The notes under the pieces: generated by a model
The model's database searches: none
What the model was told of the DNA's origin: nothing
Seen by the model: the letters and a program-made list of their open reading frames with translations, nothing else
Made by a program: the position numbers and the translations under genes
Shown here: piece by piece, positions 15,839 through 24,482 of the stretch
How positions within the stretch are numbered: the stretch's first letter is position 1
Layout: each line of letters starts with the position of its first letter
Assembly: GCF_022815605.1 (NCBI RefSeq)
Contig: NZ_JALGRP010000011.1
Location: forward strand, 1 to 64,000
DNA: 64,000 bases
Origin: Microbacterium sp. VKM Ac-2923
GTDB taxonomy: Bacteria > Actinomycetota > Actinomycetes > Actinomycetales > Microbacteriaceae
Direction of reading: 5' to 3'

Positions 15839-16570
15839 GTGATCACCGAGCGCCACGCCCCCGGCCTCCCCGGCCGCGCCGTCATCGCGCAACGCTGGAA
15901 TCGCGCCGTGTTCGTGCACTGGCGGGTCGATCCGGCCGAGGTCGCGCCCCTTCTGCCCCCGGGCACGCGTCCCGACGTCCACGACGGCTCCGCCTGGGTC
16001 GGACTCGTGCCGTTCGTGCTGAGCGAGTTCCGCTTCCTCCCGCTGCCGCCGGTGCCCCTTCTCGGCACCTTCACCGAGATCAACGTGCGCACCTACGCGA
16101 TCGACGAGGAGGGGCGACGCGGAGTCGTCTTCCGCACCCTCGAGGCCGAACACCTGGCTCCCGTACTCGCCGCTCGGGCGTTGTTCGGCCTCCCCTACCG
16201 GTGGGCTCGCGCCGGGGTGCGCACCGACGGCTCTCGCATCGAGTTCCGGTCGCGGCGCCACGGGGGTCGGCATCCGGGTACGCGCCTGCGCGCGACCCTT
16301 GGCTCCGAGACGGTCGACACGCCCCTGTCGCGCTTCGTCACCGCCCGCTGGGGGTTCCACGAGCGGCACCTCGGGCGCACGATCTGGGCGGCGAACACGC
16401 ACGAGCCGTGGCCCCTCGTCTCCGCCGAGCTCGACGACCTCGACGACGACCTCGTCGCCGATTCCGGCTTCCCCCAGCTCGCCGGGCGCGCGCCGGATTC
16501 GGTGCTGGCGATGCCGGAGGGCCACCCCGGGTTCATCACCCGGTTCACGGGCGCCCACGCGATCGGGTGA
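15839..16570 (+). CDS. DUF2071 (YqjF-like) family protein
   Basis: 243 aa. The N-terminal AQRWNRAVFVHWRVDPAEVAPLLPPGTRPDVHDGSAWVGLVPFVLSEFRF and FTEINVRTYAIDEEGRRGVVFRTLEAE are the standard DUF2071 blocks; these proteins adopt an acetoacetate decarboxylase-like barrel but have no known reaction. GTG 15839 fits the conserved N-terminus and sits 6 nt from a -10-like box. The in-frame ATG at 15752 would overlap the DUF3253 gene and adds an unrelated basic stretch. Confidence 0.85.
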   Translation: MITERHAPGLPGRAVIAQRWNRAVFVHWRVDPAEVAPLLPPGTRPDVHDGSAWVGLVPFVLSEFRFLPLPPVPLLGTFTEINVRTYAIDEEGRRGVVFRTLEAEHLAPVLAARALFGLPYRWARAGVRTDGSRIEFRSRRHGGRHPGTRLRATLGSETVDTPLSRFVTARWGFHERHLGRTIWAANTHEPWPLVSAELDDLDDDLVADSGFPQLAGRAPDSVLAMPEGHPGFITRFTGAHAIG

Positions 16571-16613
16571 CCCACGACGGCGGGGCGGTGCGATGACCGC
16601 AGGATGACGGTCT

Positions 16614-16663
16614 CCTCGCAGAATCCCGGCAGAAAAGTGCGAGCAAACGCCCGTTCTGCGAGG
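16614..16663. repeat. Intergenic palindrome family A, copy 2 (CCTCGCAGAA / TTCTGCGAGG)
   Basis: Perfect 10-bp arms with a 30-bp centre, lying between convergent genes. Same arm sequence as at 15349 and 57113. Confidence 0.7.
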
Positions 16664-16674
16664 ACGCGCACAAC

Positions 16675-16698
16675 GGCCCCCTCCGAACGAAGGGGGCC
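16675..16698 (-). terminator. Hairpin after the osmoprotectant operon
   Basis: Perfect 8-bp arms GGCCCCCT / AGGGGGCC with an 8-nt loop, 17 bp past the stop of the binding-protein gene. It is likely the transcription terminator of the operon. Confidence 0.6.
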
Positions 16699-16714
16699 GC
16701 CGCGAAGCGGAGCG

Positions 16715-17620
16715 TCAGCTGCGCTGCGTCGAGAACGCGGCCGGGTTCTGCTCGAGCCACGCGTCCACGGCCTCGGCCTCGCGGCCCTCGCCGAACTCGT
16801 TGACGACGAGGTCTTCGAGCGAGCCGTACTGCTCGTCGTCGAGCTGGATGCCGGCGATGAGCTCGGCGGCATCCGGGTACTTTTCGGCGAAGCCGGACGT
16901 ACCGAGGAAGTGCAGCGCCTCGGGCTCGCCCATCAGCCCCTGGGGGTCTGCGAGGTCCTTGACATCGTAGGCGTCATTGGCCCAGAACGGACGCCACAGC
17001 GTCACCGCGATGTCCTTCTGCGCCGCGATCGCGTTGTCGAGCTCCGTGAGCATCGCCGCGGTCGACGAGGTGACGAGCTCGAAGTCCGCGTCGAGGCCGT
17101 AGCCGGGCAGCATCGTCTCCTGCGTCTGCTTCGTGAGACCCGCGCCCGGCTCGATGCCGTAGATGCGGCCGTCGAAGCGCGCGGCATCGGCCGCGAGCTG
17201 GTCGATCGAGTCGATGTCGACGTAGCTCGGCACGGCGATCGTGAGCTTGGCGGCGTCGTAGTACGCGCCGAGGTCTTCGATCTCGTCGCCGTAGGTGTCC
17301 ATGTACGACTTGTGCGTGAGCTCGGGCCAGGCCGAGGGGTAGATGTCGACGTCGCCCTGCGCGAGGCCGGTGTACAGCGGACCGGCCTCGGTGAGCGTCT
17401 GCATCTCGACCGTGTAGCCCAGCTTCTCGAGCTGGTCCTCGAGCAGGTAGGCGGTGCTGAGGCCGTCGGTCCACGAGGGCAGGAAGCCGAGGGTGATCGT
17501 GCCCTTGTCTCCGCCACCGCCGTTTCCGCCTTCGGCCTGGTTGCCGCTGGCGCAGCCGGCGAGCGCGAGGGCGCCGACGGTGCTGAGAGCGAGGGCGGTG
17601 GTGAGGTGTCGCGTGTTCAT
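16715..17620 (-). CDS. opuAC: Glycine betaine/osmoprotectant-binding lipoprotein (OpuAC type)
   Basis: 301 aa. A lipoprotein signal with lipobox LAGC places acylated Cys23 at the mature N-terminus. The mature part begins ITLGFLPSWTDGLSTAYLLEDQLEKLGY and contains GDVDIYPSAWPELTH, IYGIEPGAGLTKQTQ and VTLWRPFWANDAYDVKDLADP, blocks typical of the quaternary-amine-binding OpuAC family, including Trp residues likely to cage the trimethylammonium group. It is the third gene of the OpuA-like operon, separated from the permease gene by 135 bp that contain a palindromic repeat. It delivers betaine, choline or a similar solute to the permease during osmotic stress. Confidence 0.92.
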   Translation of the reverse strand: MNTRHLTTALALSTVGALALAGCASGNQAEGGNGGGGDKGTITLGFLPSWTDGLSTAYLLEDQLEKLGYTVEMQTLTEAGPLYTGLAQGDVDIYPSAWPELTHKSYMDTYGDEIEDLGAYYDAAKLTIAVPSYVDIDSIDQLAADAARFDGRIYGIEPGAGLTKQTQETMLPGYGLDADFELVTSSTAAMLTELDNAIAAQKDIAVTLWRPFWANDAYDVKDLADPQGLMGEPEALHFLGTSGFAEKYPDAAELIAGIQLDDEQYGSLEDLVVNEFGEGREAEAVDAWLEQNPAAFSTQRS

Positions 17621-17669
17621 TGCGTTGTTCTCTTCCTGAACGTCAGTGATTTGCGTAGTTCTCCCGCGC

Positions 17670-17727
17670 GAGGTGCCAAGATCTGTCGCTTCGGCAGGTG
17701 GCGAAGCGACAAATCCTGGCGACTCAC
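17670..17727. repeat. Intergenic palindrome family B, copy 1
   Basis: Two arms of about 20 bp (GCCAAGATCTGTCGCTTCG and CGAAGCGACAAATCCTGGC, two mismatches) flank a short centre. A close copy is at 59581-59636. Here it lies inside the operon between permease and binding-protein genes, so it may affect mRNA stability or relative expression. Confidence 0.75.
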
Positions 17728-17755
17728 ACGCGGAAGAAGGGGGGATGCCGGGGGC

Positions 17756-18760
17756 TCAGCGCCCCGACGACACCGGTGCGCGGCGCGGCGAGGCCTTCTC
17801 GCGTTCGGCCTCACGTGCGGCATCCGCCGCGGCCGCGTCGGCGTGCGGGGCCGCGGTGGCCCCCGCCGTGACGACATCGGCGGGACGCGCCGCGCGGCGT
17901 CGGGCGAGCACGCCCAGCAGCGAGGAACCGTTGTCGGCCCGGTTGCCGAGCGCGGCGGTGAGGCGGTCGAGATACACAGCCAGCACGACCACACTGAGCC
18001 CCGCCTCGACGCCCTTGGGGAGGTTGACGGTCGAGATGGACTGCACGACCTCCTTGCCGAGGCCGTCGGCGCCGACGATGCCGGCCACGACCGCCATCGA
18101 CAGCGCGAGCATGATGACCTGGTTGACCCCCGCCATGATCGTGGGCATCGCGAGCGGCAACTGGATGCCGCGGAGGATCTGCCCCGGGGTGGCGCCGAAG
18201 GCGTGTCCGGCCTCGACCGTCTCGGAGTCCACGCCGCGGATGCCGAGCTCGGTCAGCCGCACGCCCGGGGGCAGCGCGAAGATGACGGTGGAGACGACAC
18301 CGGGTACGACGCCGATGCTGAAGAACGTGATCGCCGGGATCAGGTAGACGAAGGCGGGCATCGTCTGCATGAAGTCGAGGATCGGCTTCAGCACGGCGCG
18401 CACGGTGGGGTTGCGCGCCGACCAGATGCCGAGCGGCACCGAGATCGCCACGGCGACGACCGTCGCGACGAGCACGAGCGCGAGCGTCTGCATGGCGGTC
18501 ACCCACTGCCCCATGGCGAGGATGAGCGCGAAGCCGATCACCGTGCCGAGCGCGAGCTTCCACGAACGCAACAGCCAGGCGAGCAGCGCCGCGACGACGA
18601 TCACGACGACGATCGGTGCGGCCAGCAGCACGTCGCTGAGTCCGCCGACGAGGAAGCGGACGGTGACGGCGATGACGTCGAAGACGCCCGCGAGGTTGTC
18701 GCGGAGCCAGTCCACACCGGCGTCCACCCAGGAGCCGACCGGGAGGCGGAAGCCATCCAT
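17756..18760 (-). CDS. opuAB: Osmoprotectant ABC permease (ProW/OpuAB type)
   Basis: 334 aa. It has several transmembrane helices (strongest about residues 28-65, 72-110, 135-170, 205-260) and the ABC permease EAA loop region ETVEAGHAFGATPGQILRGIQLPLAMPTIMAGVNQVIMLALSMAVVAGIVGADGLG, which is highly typical of ProW/OpuAB. The C-terminal 65 residues are Ala/Arg-rich and probably disordered. ATG 18758-18760 overlaps the ATPase stop (TGATG). It forms the membrane channel for the betaine-type solute. Confidence 0.92.
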   Translation of the reverse strand: MDGFRLPVGSWVDAGVDWLRDNLAGVFDVIAVTVRFLVGGLSDVLLAAPIVVVIVVAALLAWLLRSWKLALGTVIGFALILAMGQWVTAMQTLALVLVATVVAVAISVPLGIWSARNPTVRAVLKPILDFMQTMPAFVYLIPAITFFSIGVVPGVVSTVIFALPPGVRLTELGIRGVDSETVEAGHAFGATPGQILRGIQLPLAMPTIMAGVNQVIMLALSMAVVAGIVGADGLGKEVVQSISTVNLPKGVEAGLSVVVLAVYLDRLTAALGNRADNGSSLLGVLARRRAARPADVVTAGATAAPHADAAAADAAREAEREKASPRRAPVSSGR

Positions 18761-20178
18761 CAGCGCACCCCCTGAATTCCGGATGCCGCGGCTCCGCCGG
18801 CGACACCGCGAGAACCCGAGGTCGACGCGAACGCCGCGCCTTCGGCATCCGGGTCACCGTCCGCGGCCTCGAGCGCCGCGTCGATCTCGGCGGAGGGAAG
18901 GGGCTGGGGCAGCACGGTGAGCTCCTCGGTGGAGGTGGGTCCGGGTCCGAGCGCGGCCAGGAGGGTGACGCGCGGGATGACGCCCGTCAGGCGCCCGTCC
19001 GCGTCGAGCACGGCAAGGGGGAGGGGCGACTCGACCGACGGCACGAAGAGGTTCATCAGCACGTCGTCTTCGCGGACGCTCTGCGGCAGAGGCTTGAGCG
19101 TGCCGCGCAGCGAGTTCTCCCCCGCGCGCACGAGCTTGATGGCATCCCGATCGGTGATGATGCCGAGCGGCTTGCGGTCGCGGTCGGTGACGTACACGGC
19201 CGACATGTACGCGTCGCGCATGTGCCGGAGCGCGACGCGCGGGCCGGCCGAGGCGTCGACGCGCGGACGCGCGCGCTCCATGACGTTGCCGGCGGTGAGC
19301 ACGCGGGCGCGGTCGACGTCCTGCACGAACTGCTCGACGTAGTCGTTCGCCGGGTCGGTGAGGATGTCCTCGGGCGTCCCGATCTGCACGATGCGCCCGT
19401 CGCGCATGACGGCGATGCGGTCGCCGAGGAACATCGCCTCGTTGAGGTCATGGGTGATGAAGACGATGGTCTTCTTCAGCGTCCGCTGCAGTTCGAGCAG
19501 CTGCTCCTGCATCTCGCGCCGGATGAGCGGGTCGAGGGCGCTGAAGGCCTCGTCCATCAGCAGGATGTCGGTGTCGGCGGCGAGGGCGCGGGCGATGCCC
19601 ACACGCTGCTGCATACCGCCCGACAGGGCCGAGGGGAGCTTGTCGCCCCATCCCTCGAGGCCGACGAGGGCGAGGATCTCGTTCGCCTTGGCGAGGCGCG
19701 CGGTCTTGCCGACGCCGCGGAGCTCGAGCGGATACGCGACGTTCGCCGCGACCGTGCGGTGCGGCAGCAGCGCGAAGTGCTGGAACACCATCGCGAGGCG
19801 GTCGCGGCGCAGGGAGCGCAGGCGCGCGGCGCCGACACCGGTGAGGGCGTCGCCCTGCACCTCGACGGTTCCCGCGGTGGCCTCGTGCAGCCCGTTCAGC
19901 ATGCGGATGATGGTGGACTTGCCGGAGCCGGAGAGGCCCATGATGACGAAGATCTCGCCGGGCTGGACGTCGAAGCTCGCGTCGATGACGGCGGCGGTCC
20001 CGTGGTCGGAGATCTCGTCGCGTCGGGCGCCGGAGCGGAGTCTGTCGACGGCGGCCTGGGGGGCGCGGCCGAAGACCTTGTAGAGGTTCTTCGCCGCGAG
20101 GGCAGGTTTCGCGGAAGCGGGGGTCGTCGGGGCGGGCCTCGTGGAGGCGGGCGTCTGCAGGGCAGGCGGATGGGTCAC
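18760..20178 (-). CDS. opuAA: Osmoprotectant ABC ATPase with CBS domains (ProV/OpuAA type)
   Basis: 472 aa. The ATPase has Walker A GLSGSGKST, signature LSGGMQQRVGIARALA, Walker B ILLMDEAFSALDPLIR and the H-loop ITHD. A CBS pair follows (about residues 300-415: RHMRDAYMSAVYVTDRDRKPLGIITDRDAIKLV and ...LPLAVLDADGRLTGVIPRVTLL), which in OpuA senses ionic strength or nucleotides. The first 40 residues are a Pro/Thr-rich extension not seen in most homologues. GTG 20176-20178 has a GAGGTG box upstream; an in-frame GTG lies 9 nt earlier. It is the first gene of the operon. Confidence 0.93.
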   Translation of the reverse strand: MTHPPALQTPASTRPAPTTPASAKPALAAKNLYKVFGRAPQAAVDRLRSGARRDEISDHGTAAVIDASFDVQPGEIFVIMGLSGSGKSTIIRMLNGLHEATAGTVEVQGDALTGVGAARLRSLRRDRLAMVFQHFALLPHRTVAANVAYPLELRGVGKTARLAKANEILALVGLEGWGDKLPSALSGGMQQRVGIARALAADTDILLMDEAFSALDPLIRREMQEQLLELQRTLKKTIVFITHDLNEAMFLGDRIAVMRDGRIVQIGTPEDILTDPANDYVEQFVQDVDRARVLTAGNVMERARPRVDASAGPRVALRHMRDAYMSAVYVTDRDRKPLGIITDRDAIKLVRAGENSLRGTLKPLPQSVREDDVLMNLFVPSVESPLPLAVLDADGRLTGVIPRVTLLAALGPGPTSTEELTVLPQPLPSAEIDAALEAADGDPDAEGAAFASTSGSRGVAGGAAASGIQGVR

Positions 20179-20576
20179 TGTGTGCACCTCAGCGGCCTTC
20201 GGGTGGCCGCAGCGGTCACGCCCGGGTGGCAGCCGTCGGCGCCCTCCGGGGGGTGGAGCGCGTCGGCACCGGACATCGGGTCCGGCACCCTGGCCGCCGA
20301 CCGTACGCTCGCGGAACCGACTCCCCCGAGACGGCACCCGCGACCGCGGACTGGTCGGGTGGGCGGCCCTCAACGGGCCTGAACCAACGTTTCACGCTGA
20401 TCAATCGGCTGGCAAATCGCGCAGCGTCTTGCGATTCCGGATGCCGTGTGGCACGCGGGCGCGTGTGCGTCGACGTTTCGCGGATGCCGTTCGGGGAGCC
20501 GCGCGTGCGTCGTCCCGGGCGTGTCACACCGCTGCTCCGTCACCGTCGACGGGGCGGCCCGCCCCCGCGCGACGCC
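20179..20576. other. Gene-free interval upstream of the osmoprotectant operon
   Basis: About 400 bp between two minus-strand genes. It should hold the promoter and any osmotic control sites of the opu operon and the end of the chorismate mutase message. A locally AT-richer patch (about 20384-20415) is the best promoter candidate. No gene, repeat or clear terminator was found. Confidence 0.5.
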
Positions 20577-20882
20577 TCAGTCGGCGTGCGGCTGCGCGGC
20601 GGCGGAACGGTGGTGGCGGATGACCTCGGCGACGACGAAGTTGAACCACTTCTCAGCGAACGCCGGGTCGAGATCGGCGTCTTCGGCCAGGCGCATGAGT
20701 CGGGCGATCTGCTGCTCCTCGCGCGCGGGATCGGAGGCCGGCATCCCGTGCTTCGCCTTCAGCACCCCGACCTGCTTCGTGCAGCGGAAACGTTCGGCGA
20801 GGAGGAAGATCAGCGCGGCGTCGATGTTGTCGATGCTGCCGCGCAACCCCTGCAGGATCGTCGAGGGATCGGCGTCGGTCAT
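20577..20882 (-). CDS. Chorismate mutase, monofunctional AroQ type
   Basis: 101 aa, an all-helical AroQ-class protein. Conserved pieces are LRGSIDNIDAALIFLLAERFRCTKQVGVLKAKHGMPASDPAREEQQIARL, with the Arg/Lys residues that hold chorismate, and FAEKWFNFVVAEVIRHH. It converts chorismate to prephenate for Phe/Tyr synthesis. The start ATG 20880-20882 lies 7 nt after GGGAGG, so the ATG 12 bp upstream is less likely. No other aromatic pathway gene is adjacent, and there is no signal peptide, so it is the cytosolic form. Confidence 0.9.
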   Translation of the reverse strand: MTDADPSTILQGLRGSIDNIDAALIFLLAERFRCTKQVGVLKAKHGMPASDPAREEQQIARLMRLAEDADLDPAFAEKWFNFVVAEVIRHHRSAAAQPHAD

Positions 20883-20949
20883 GTGTCCTCCCAAATCGCT
20901 CCGACCTTACCGTGCCGACGATGCGGCGTCCGCCGCGACCCGGGAGTCC

Positions 20950-20955
20950 TACAGT
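20950..20955 (+). promoter_or_regulatory. -10 hexamer TACAGT for a leaderless start
   Basis: TACAGT is followed by 6 nt and ATG 20962. No ribosome site precedes the ATG. Confidence 0.5.
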
Positions 20956-20961
20956 GTGACC

Positions 20962-22086
20962 ATGAGCCGATCGACGCGTCCCGATCCCACCGCCGCGGGC
21001 GCCGAGGCGGGAGCCGCCACGTCTCGCGACAAGCCGGTCTGGTCGGCCATCGCCCGACCCTACCCGGCGGGGTTCTTCCTCACCCTCGGCGGGTTGACGG
21101 CCTTCCTTCTCGCGATCGCGCTGAGCAAGCTGTCGACCGTCCTCATCTACATCGCGATCGCCCTCTTCGTGGCCCTCGCGCTCGACCCCCTCGTGCGCAT
21201 GCTCGTGCGCCGCGGCCTGTCGCGAGCGTGGTCGATCCTGATCGTGTTCGGCGGACTGGCGCTCATCCTCGCCGGCTCGCTGTGGCTGCTGATCCCGCCG
21301 GTGGTTCGTCAGGTCGAGCAGTTCGTCGGCGACATCCCGTCCTTCGTCAACGACCTCATCGACAGCGACGCCGTGCGCTGGGTCGAGGCCAACTTCGGCG
21401 ACAGCCTCGGCGACGTGCTGAAAGAGGTGCAGAGCTTCGCGACCAACCCGGCCAACATCGCCGCGATCGGCGGCGGCCTGCTCCAGGTCGGCATCACGAT
21501 CGGCACCTTCATCTCGGGCGCCATCATCGTGCTCGTGCTGAGCCTGTACTTCCTGGCATCCCTGCCCCGCATGAAGAACAGCCTCGTGCGGCTCACCCCC
21601 GCGCGCAGCCGCGCGACGGTCTCCGACATGACCGGGCAGATCACGGATTCGGTCGGTGGCTACCTCGCGGGCATGGTCGTCCTGGCGCTGTGCAACGCCG
21701 TCTTCGCGTTCATCGTGCTGACCATCCTGCAGCAGCCGTTCGCGGCGCTGCTCGCGGCCCTGGCGTTCGGGATCACGCTGATCCCGCTCGTCGGCTCGGT
21801 GCTGTTCTGGGCGACGGCCACGGTGTTCACCCTGATCGTGAGCCCGACCGCCGGACTCATCTTCGCGATCGTCTACCTCGTGTACATGCAGATCGAGGCA
21901 TATCTGCTGACGCCCCGCGTGATGAACCGCACCATCTCGGTGCCCGGCGCCCTCGTCGTGATCGGCGCGCTCGTCGGCGGCACCCTGCTCGGCCTGCTGG
22001 GGGCCCTCGTCGCGATACCCGTCACGGCGTCCATCCTGCTCATCATCAAGCAGATCGTCATCCCGCGTCAGGATGCCAAGAAGTAG
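20962..22086 (+). CDS. AI-2E family transporter (PerM-like)
   Basis: 374 aa. A short Ala/Arg-rich N-terminus is followed by about eight transmembrane helices, with a soluble section around residues 110-165 (QVEQFVGDIPSFVNDLIDSDAVRWVEANFGD). The helices GYLAGMVVLALCNAVFAFIVL and PLVGSVLFWATATVF, then YLVYMQIEAYLLTPRVM and GALVGGTLLGLLGALVAIPVTA, are family signatures. Members export small molecules; the AI-2 name comes from one homologue and the substrate here is unknown. It converges tightly (13-bp gap) with the amidohydrolase. Confidence 0.9.
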   Translation: MSRSTRPDPTAAGAEAGAATSRDKPVWSAIARPYPAGFFLTLGGLTAFLLAIALSKLSTVLIYIAIALFVALALDPLVRMLVRRGLSRAWSILIVFGGLALILAGSLWLLIPPVVRQVEQFVGDIPSFVNDLIDSDAVRWVEANFGDSLGDVLKEVQSFATNPANIAAIGGGLLQVGITIGTFISGAIIVLVLSLYFLASLPRMKNSLVRLTPARSRATVSDMTGQITDSVGGYLAGMVVLALCNAVFAFIVLTILQQPFAALLAALAFGITLIPLVGSVLFWATATVFTLIVSPTAGLIFAIVYLVYMQIEAYLLTPRVMNRTISVPGALVVIGALVGGTLLGLLGALVAIPVTASILLIIKQIVIPRQDAKK

Positions 22087-22099
22087 GCGAGCGCCCGCT

Positions 22100-22999
22100 C
22101 TACGAGAAATAGAGCCTCTCGGCGTTACCCGCGAGGACGGCATCCGTCCCCTCGGGCCCGACGCGGTCGTCCGCCCACGCGGTGACCGCCTCGAGCCACG
22201 CGTGCGGGCGGCGACGTTCCGACACCGGCCAGTCACCGCCGTATACGAGGCGATCCGGGCCGAAGGCCTCGAGGGCGATGTCGAGGAACGGCTCGATCTG
22301 GGCGCGCGTCCAGGGCCCCCGTGACTCGGCCGGCAGACCCGAGAGCTTGACCCGCACCGACGGGCGCCGTGCGAGGTCGACGAGGTCCTGATGCCAGCGC
22401 GAACCTCGAGGGTCGACCGGGCGCGCGCCGCTGCCCACCTCGGGCTTGCCGAGATGGTCGAGCACGACGTCGAGCTCGGGCACCGCGTCCGCGAGGGCCG
22501 CGACCTCGCCGAGTGCATCGGAGCGCACGCAGGCGTCGAACGCGAGTCGTCGCTCGGCGAGGAGTTTCGCGCCCTCGACGAAAGCGGCGCCGCTCGTGAA
22601 TCCGGCGGGCTCATCCTGCAGCAAGCGCCTCACCCCGACGACCTGAGGGTGGGCGGACAAGCGGTCGATCGTGTCGAGTTCGAGCGCCCCGCGCTCGAGA
22701 CGAGCGTGGGCGACGATCCCTCGCACGCCGCAGTCGGGCGCGAGAGAGGACACCCACGCGACCTCGTCGAGGGCCTGCTCCGCGTCGCACTCCGCCTGGA
22801 CGAAGACGTATTCGTCCGGGGCGGAACGCCCTCGCCACGCCTCCCGCAGCTCTTCGGGCCCGTGGAGCGCATCGAGTTCACCCTCGAGCCAGGTGTACGA
22901 CAGGCGCGTGGGGTCCCACAGGTGCAGGTGGGTGTCGACGACGCGTGTGCGGGTCCCGGTCCCCTGCGTCGGACCGACGATCGGATGTCTGCGCTGCAT
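22100..22999 (-). CDS. Amidohydrolase family 2 (fuconolactonase-like, COG3618)
   Basis: 299 aa. The TIM-barrel metal-binding start DTHLHLWDP, the mid-barrel LDHLGKPEVGSG and RWHQDLVDLARRPSVRVKLSGL, and the late GPDRLVYGGDWPVSE match the COG3618 group that includes L-fuconolactonase and related sugar-lactone hydrolases. A short basic N-terminus precedes it. ATG 22997-22999 is 6 nt after a CATACT box on the same strand, so it is probably leaderless. Its position beside the GH29/ROK locus suggests oxidative use of released L-fucose, but no fucose dehydrogenase is seen, so this is inference. Confidence 0.8.
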   Translation of the reverse strand: MQRRHPIVGPTQGTGTRTRVVDTHLHLWDPTRLSYTWLEGELDALHGPEELREAWRGRSAPDEYVFVQAECDAEQALDEVAWVSSLAPDCGVRGIVAHARLERGALELDTIDRLSAHPQVVGVRRLLQDEPAGFTSGAAFVEGAKLLAERRLAFDACVRSDALGEVAALADAVPELDVVLDHLGKPEVGSGARPVDPRGSRWHQDLVDLARRPSVRVKLSGLPAESRGPWTRAQIEPFLDIALEAFGPDRLVYGGDWPVSERRRPHAWLEAVTAWADDRVGPEGTDAVLAGNAERLYFS

Positions 23000-23005
23000 G
23001 CGTGC

Positions 23006-23011
23006 AGTATG
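23006..23011 (-). promoter_or_regulatory. -10 hexamer CATACT for a leaderless start
   Basis: On the minus strand CATACT is followed by 6 nt and the amidohydrolase ATG. A TATACT-like core fits the sigma-70 class. Confidence 0.45.
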
Positions 23012-23136
23012 GCGCAGGTCCGGTGACCCGCCGCCCGCCCCGAGTCGGCGCGCCCGTGCGGTCCGGCCTCACGCAGGACGGGGGCGAAGCGCGTGCGATG
23101 ATCTGGTCACCGACGTCGACATGACCGGAGAACCCC

Positions 23137-24309
23137 ATGAGCGCCCCCTATCGTCACCTCGCCTCGACGGGCGGTGTCTTCTCGCTCATCCGCGACGGTC
23201 TGGCTCGGTCCCGCTCGGATCTCTCCCGGCTGACCGGCCTGGCGCCGTCGACCATCACGCTGCGCGTGGACGAGCTGCTCGCCCTGGGCGTCATCGAAGA
23301 AGCGGGCGAGACCGCCTCGCGGGGCGGCCGTCGTCCGCGCAACCTCGCCCTCGCGCGCGATGGTCGGGTCATCGCCGGGATCGACCTCGGGGCCGCGCAC
23401 GCCACGATCATCCTCGAAGACCTCCGCGAGACCCGCGTGGCCCGTCATCGGGTGAGCCTCGACATCTCCCGGGCGCCCGAGGTGGTCCTGCGCGGCATCC
23501 ATCGGGAGGTCCTCTCGCTCGTCGAAGCGGCCGGGGAGGCCGTGACCCTGGCGGGCATCGGACTCGCAGTCCCCGGGCCGGTCGGCGTACCGGACGGCCG
23601 GATCATCTCGCCCTCGCGGATGCCGGGATGGAACGGCATCGACGCCTCGGCGATCCTCGGCGGCATCGCGGGGGTTCCCGTGCGCTGCGAAAACGACGCG
23701 AACGCCATGGCTCTCGGCGAGCACATCGCCGGAGGTCGACGGGCGCGGAACATGCTCGTCGTGAAAGCGGGCTCGAGCATCGGCGTCGGCATCATCGTCG
23801 AGGGCGCCCTGTACCGCGGAGCAACGGGAGTGGCGGGCGACGTCTCGCACATCGCCGTCGCCGGCTCCACGGTGGCGTGCGCCTGCGGTCGCGTGGGCTG
23901 CCTCGACGCCATCGCGGGTGGTCGCGCCATCGGTGAAGCCATGACCGCGGGCGGCATCCGCGTCGACGATGTGGCCGAGCTGTCGGACCTCGCCCGCAAC
24001 GGGCATCCGCTCGCCACCCGGCTCCTGCGCGAGGCGGGTCTGCGCACCGGCAGCGTGCTGGCCACGGTCGTGGGCTTCTTCAATCCGGAACGGCTCGTGC
24101 TCGGCGGCATCATCGCCACCACCGACGCCTTCGTGGCGGGGGTGCGCTCGAGCATCTACGACCTCTGCCTCCCCCTGTCGACCTCGTCCCTCGAGGTGTC
24201 GGCGTCGGTGGAGGGCTGGGACATCGGTGCGCGCGGCGCCGCCCTTCTCGTTCGCGACGAGCTGCTCTCGGCAGCCTCCATCGACGATCTGACACGCGTG
24301 AGCGTCTGA
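23137..24309 (+). CDS. ROK family transcriptional repressor (NagC-like)
   Basis: 390 aa. An N-terminal winged helix-turn-helix (about residues 14-60: FSLIRDGLARSRSDLSRLTGLAPSTITLRVDELLALGVI) is fused to a ROK sugar-binding domain with GIDLGAAHATIILEDL, CENDANAMALGEH, the Zn motif CACGRVGCLDA and FNPERLVLGGII. By family it binds a sugar or phosphosugar and represses the adjacent operon. ATG 23137 has GGAG 8-11 nt upstream. The sugar-binding lipoprotein gene starts 173 bp downstream across an interval carrying palindromic sites, consistent with local control of the GH29-nagB operon. Confidence 0.92.
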   Translation: MSAPYRHLASTGGVFSLIRDGLARSRSDLSRLTGLAPSTITLRVDELLALGVIEEAGETASRGGRRPRNLALARDGRVIAGIDLGAAHATIILEDLRETRVARHRVSLDISRAPEVVLRGIHREVLSLVEAAGEAVTLAGIGLAVPGPVGVPDGRIISPSRMPGWNGIDASAILGGIAGVPVRCENDANAMALGEHIAGGRRARNMLVVKAGSSIGVGIIVEGALYRGATGVAGDVSHIAVAGSTVACACGRVGCLDAIAGGRAIGEAMTAGGIRVDDVAELSDLARNGHPLATRLLREAGLRTGSVLATVVGFFNPERLVLGGIIATTDAFVAGVRSSIYDLCLPLSTSSLEVSASVEGWDIGARGAALLVRDELLSAASIDDLTRVSV

Positions 24310-24344
24310 CTTATTTCACGTATTGAAGTCAAAATACCGACTTC
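24308..24344. promoter_or_regulatory. Operator-like overlapping palindromes upstream of the GH29-nagB operon
   Basis: GAAGTC (24325-24330) and GACTTC (24339-24344) form a perfect 6-bp inverted repeat with an 8-bp spacer; a GACTT copy at 24308-24312 pairs with the same AAGTC. The patch is AT-rich against a GC-rich background and sits right after the ROK gene. It is a good candidate binding site for that repressor. Confidence 0.55.
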
Positions 24345-24482
24345 ATCCGATCTGTGTAACAAGTGCGTTAAGGAACGAAGCCGCGTGGTCCAGCGCCGCT
24401 AGCCTCCCGACAAGACCCAATCATCCGATGTCTCTCGGCTGTCGGAGGACCCGACTTCGCAGCCTCTCCCGAAAGGAACCCC

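Noticed and set aside
16604..18775. 723-aa open frame opposite the osmoprotectant genes
   Set aside because: It is a shadow: both opposite genes have full family motifs, while this frame is low-complexity Arg/Gly/Asp sequence.
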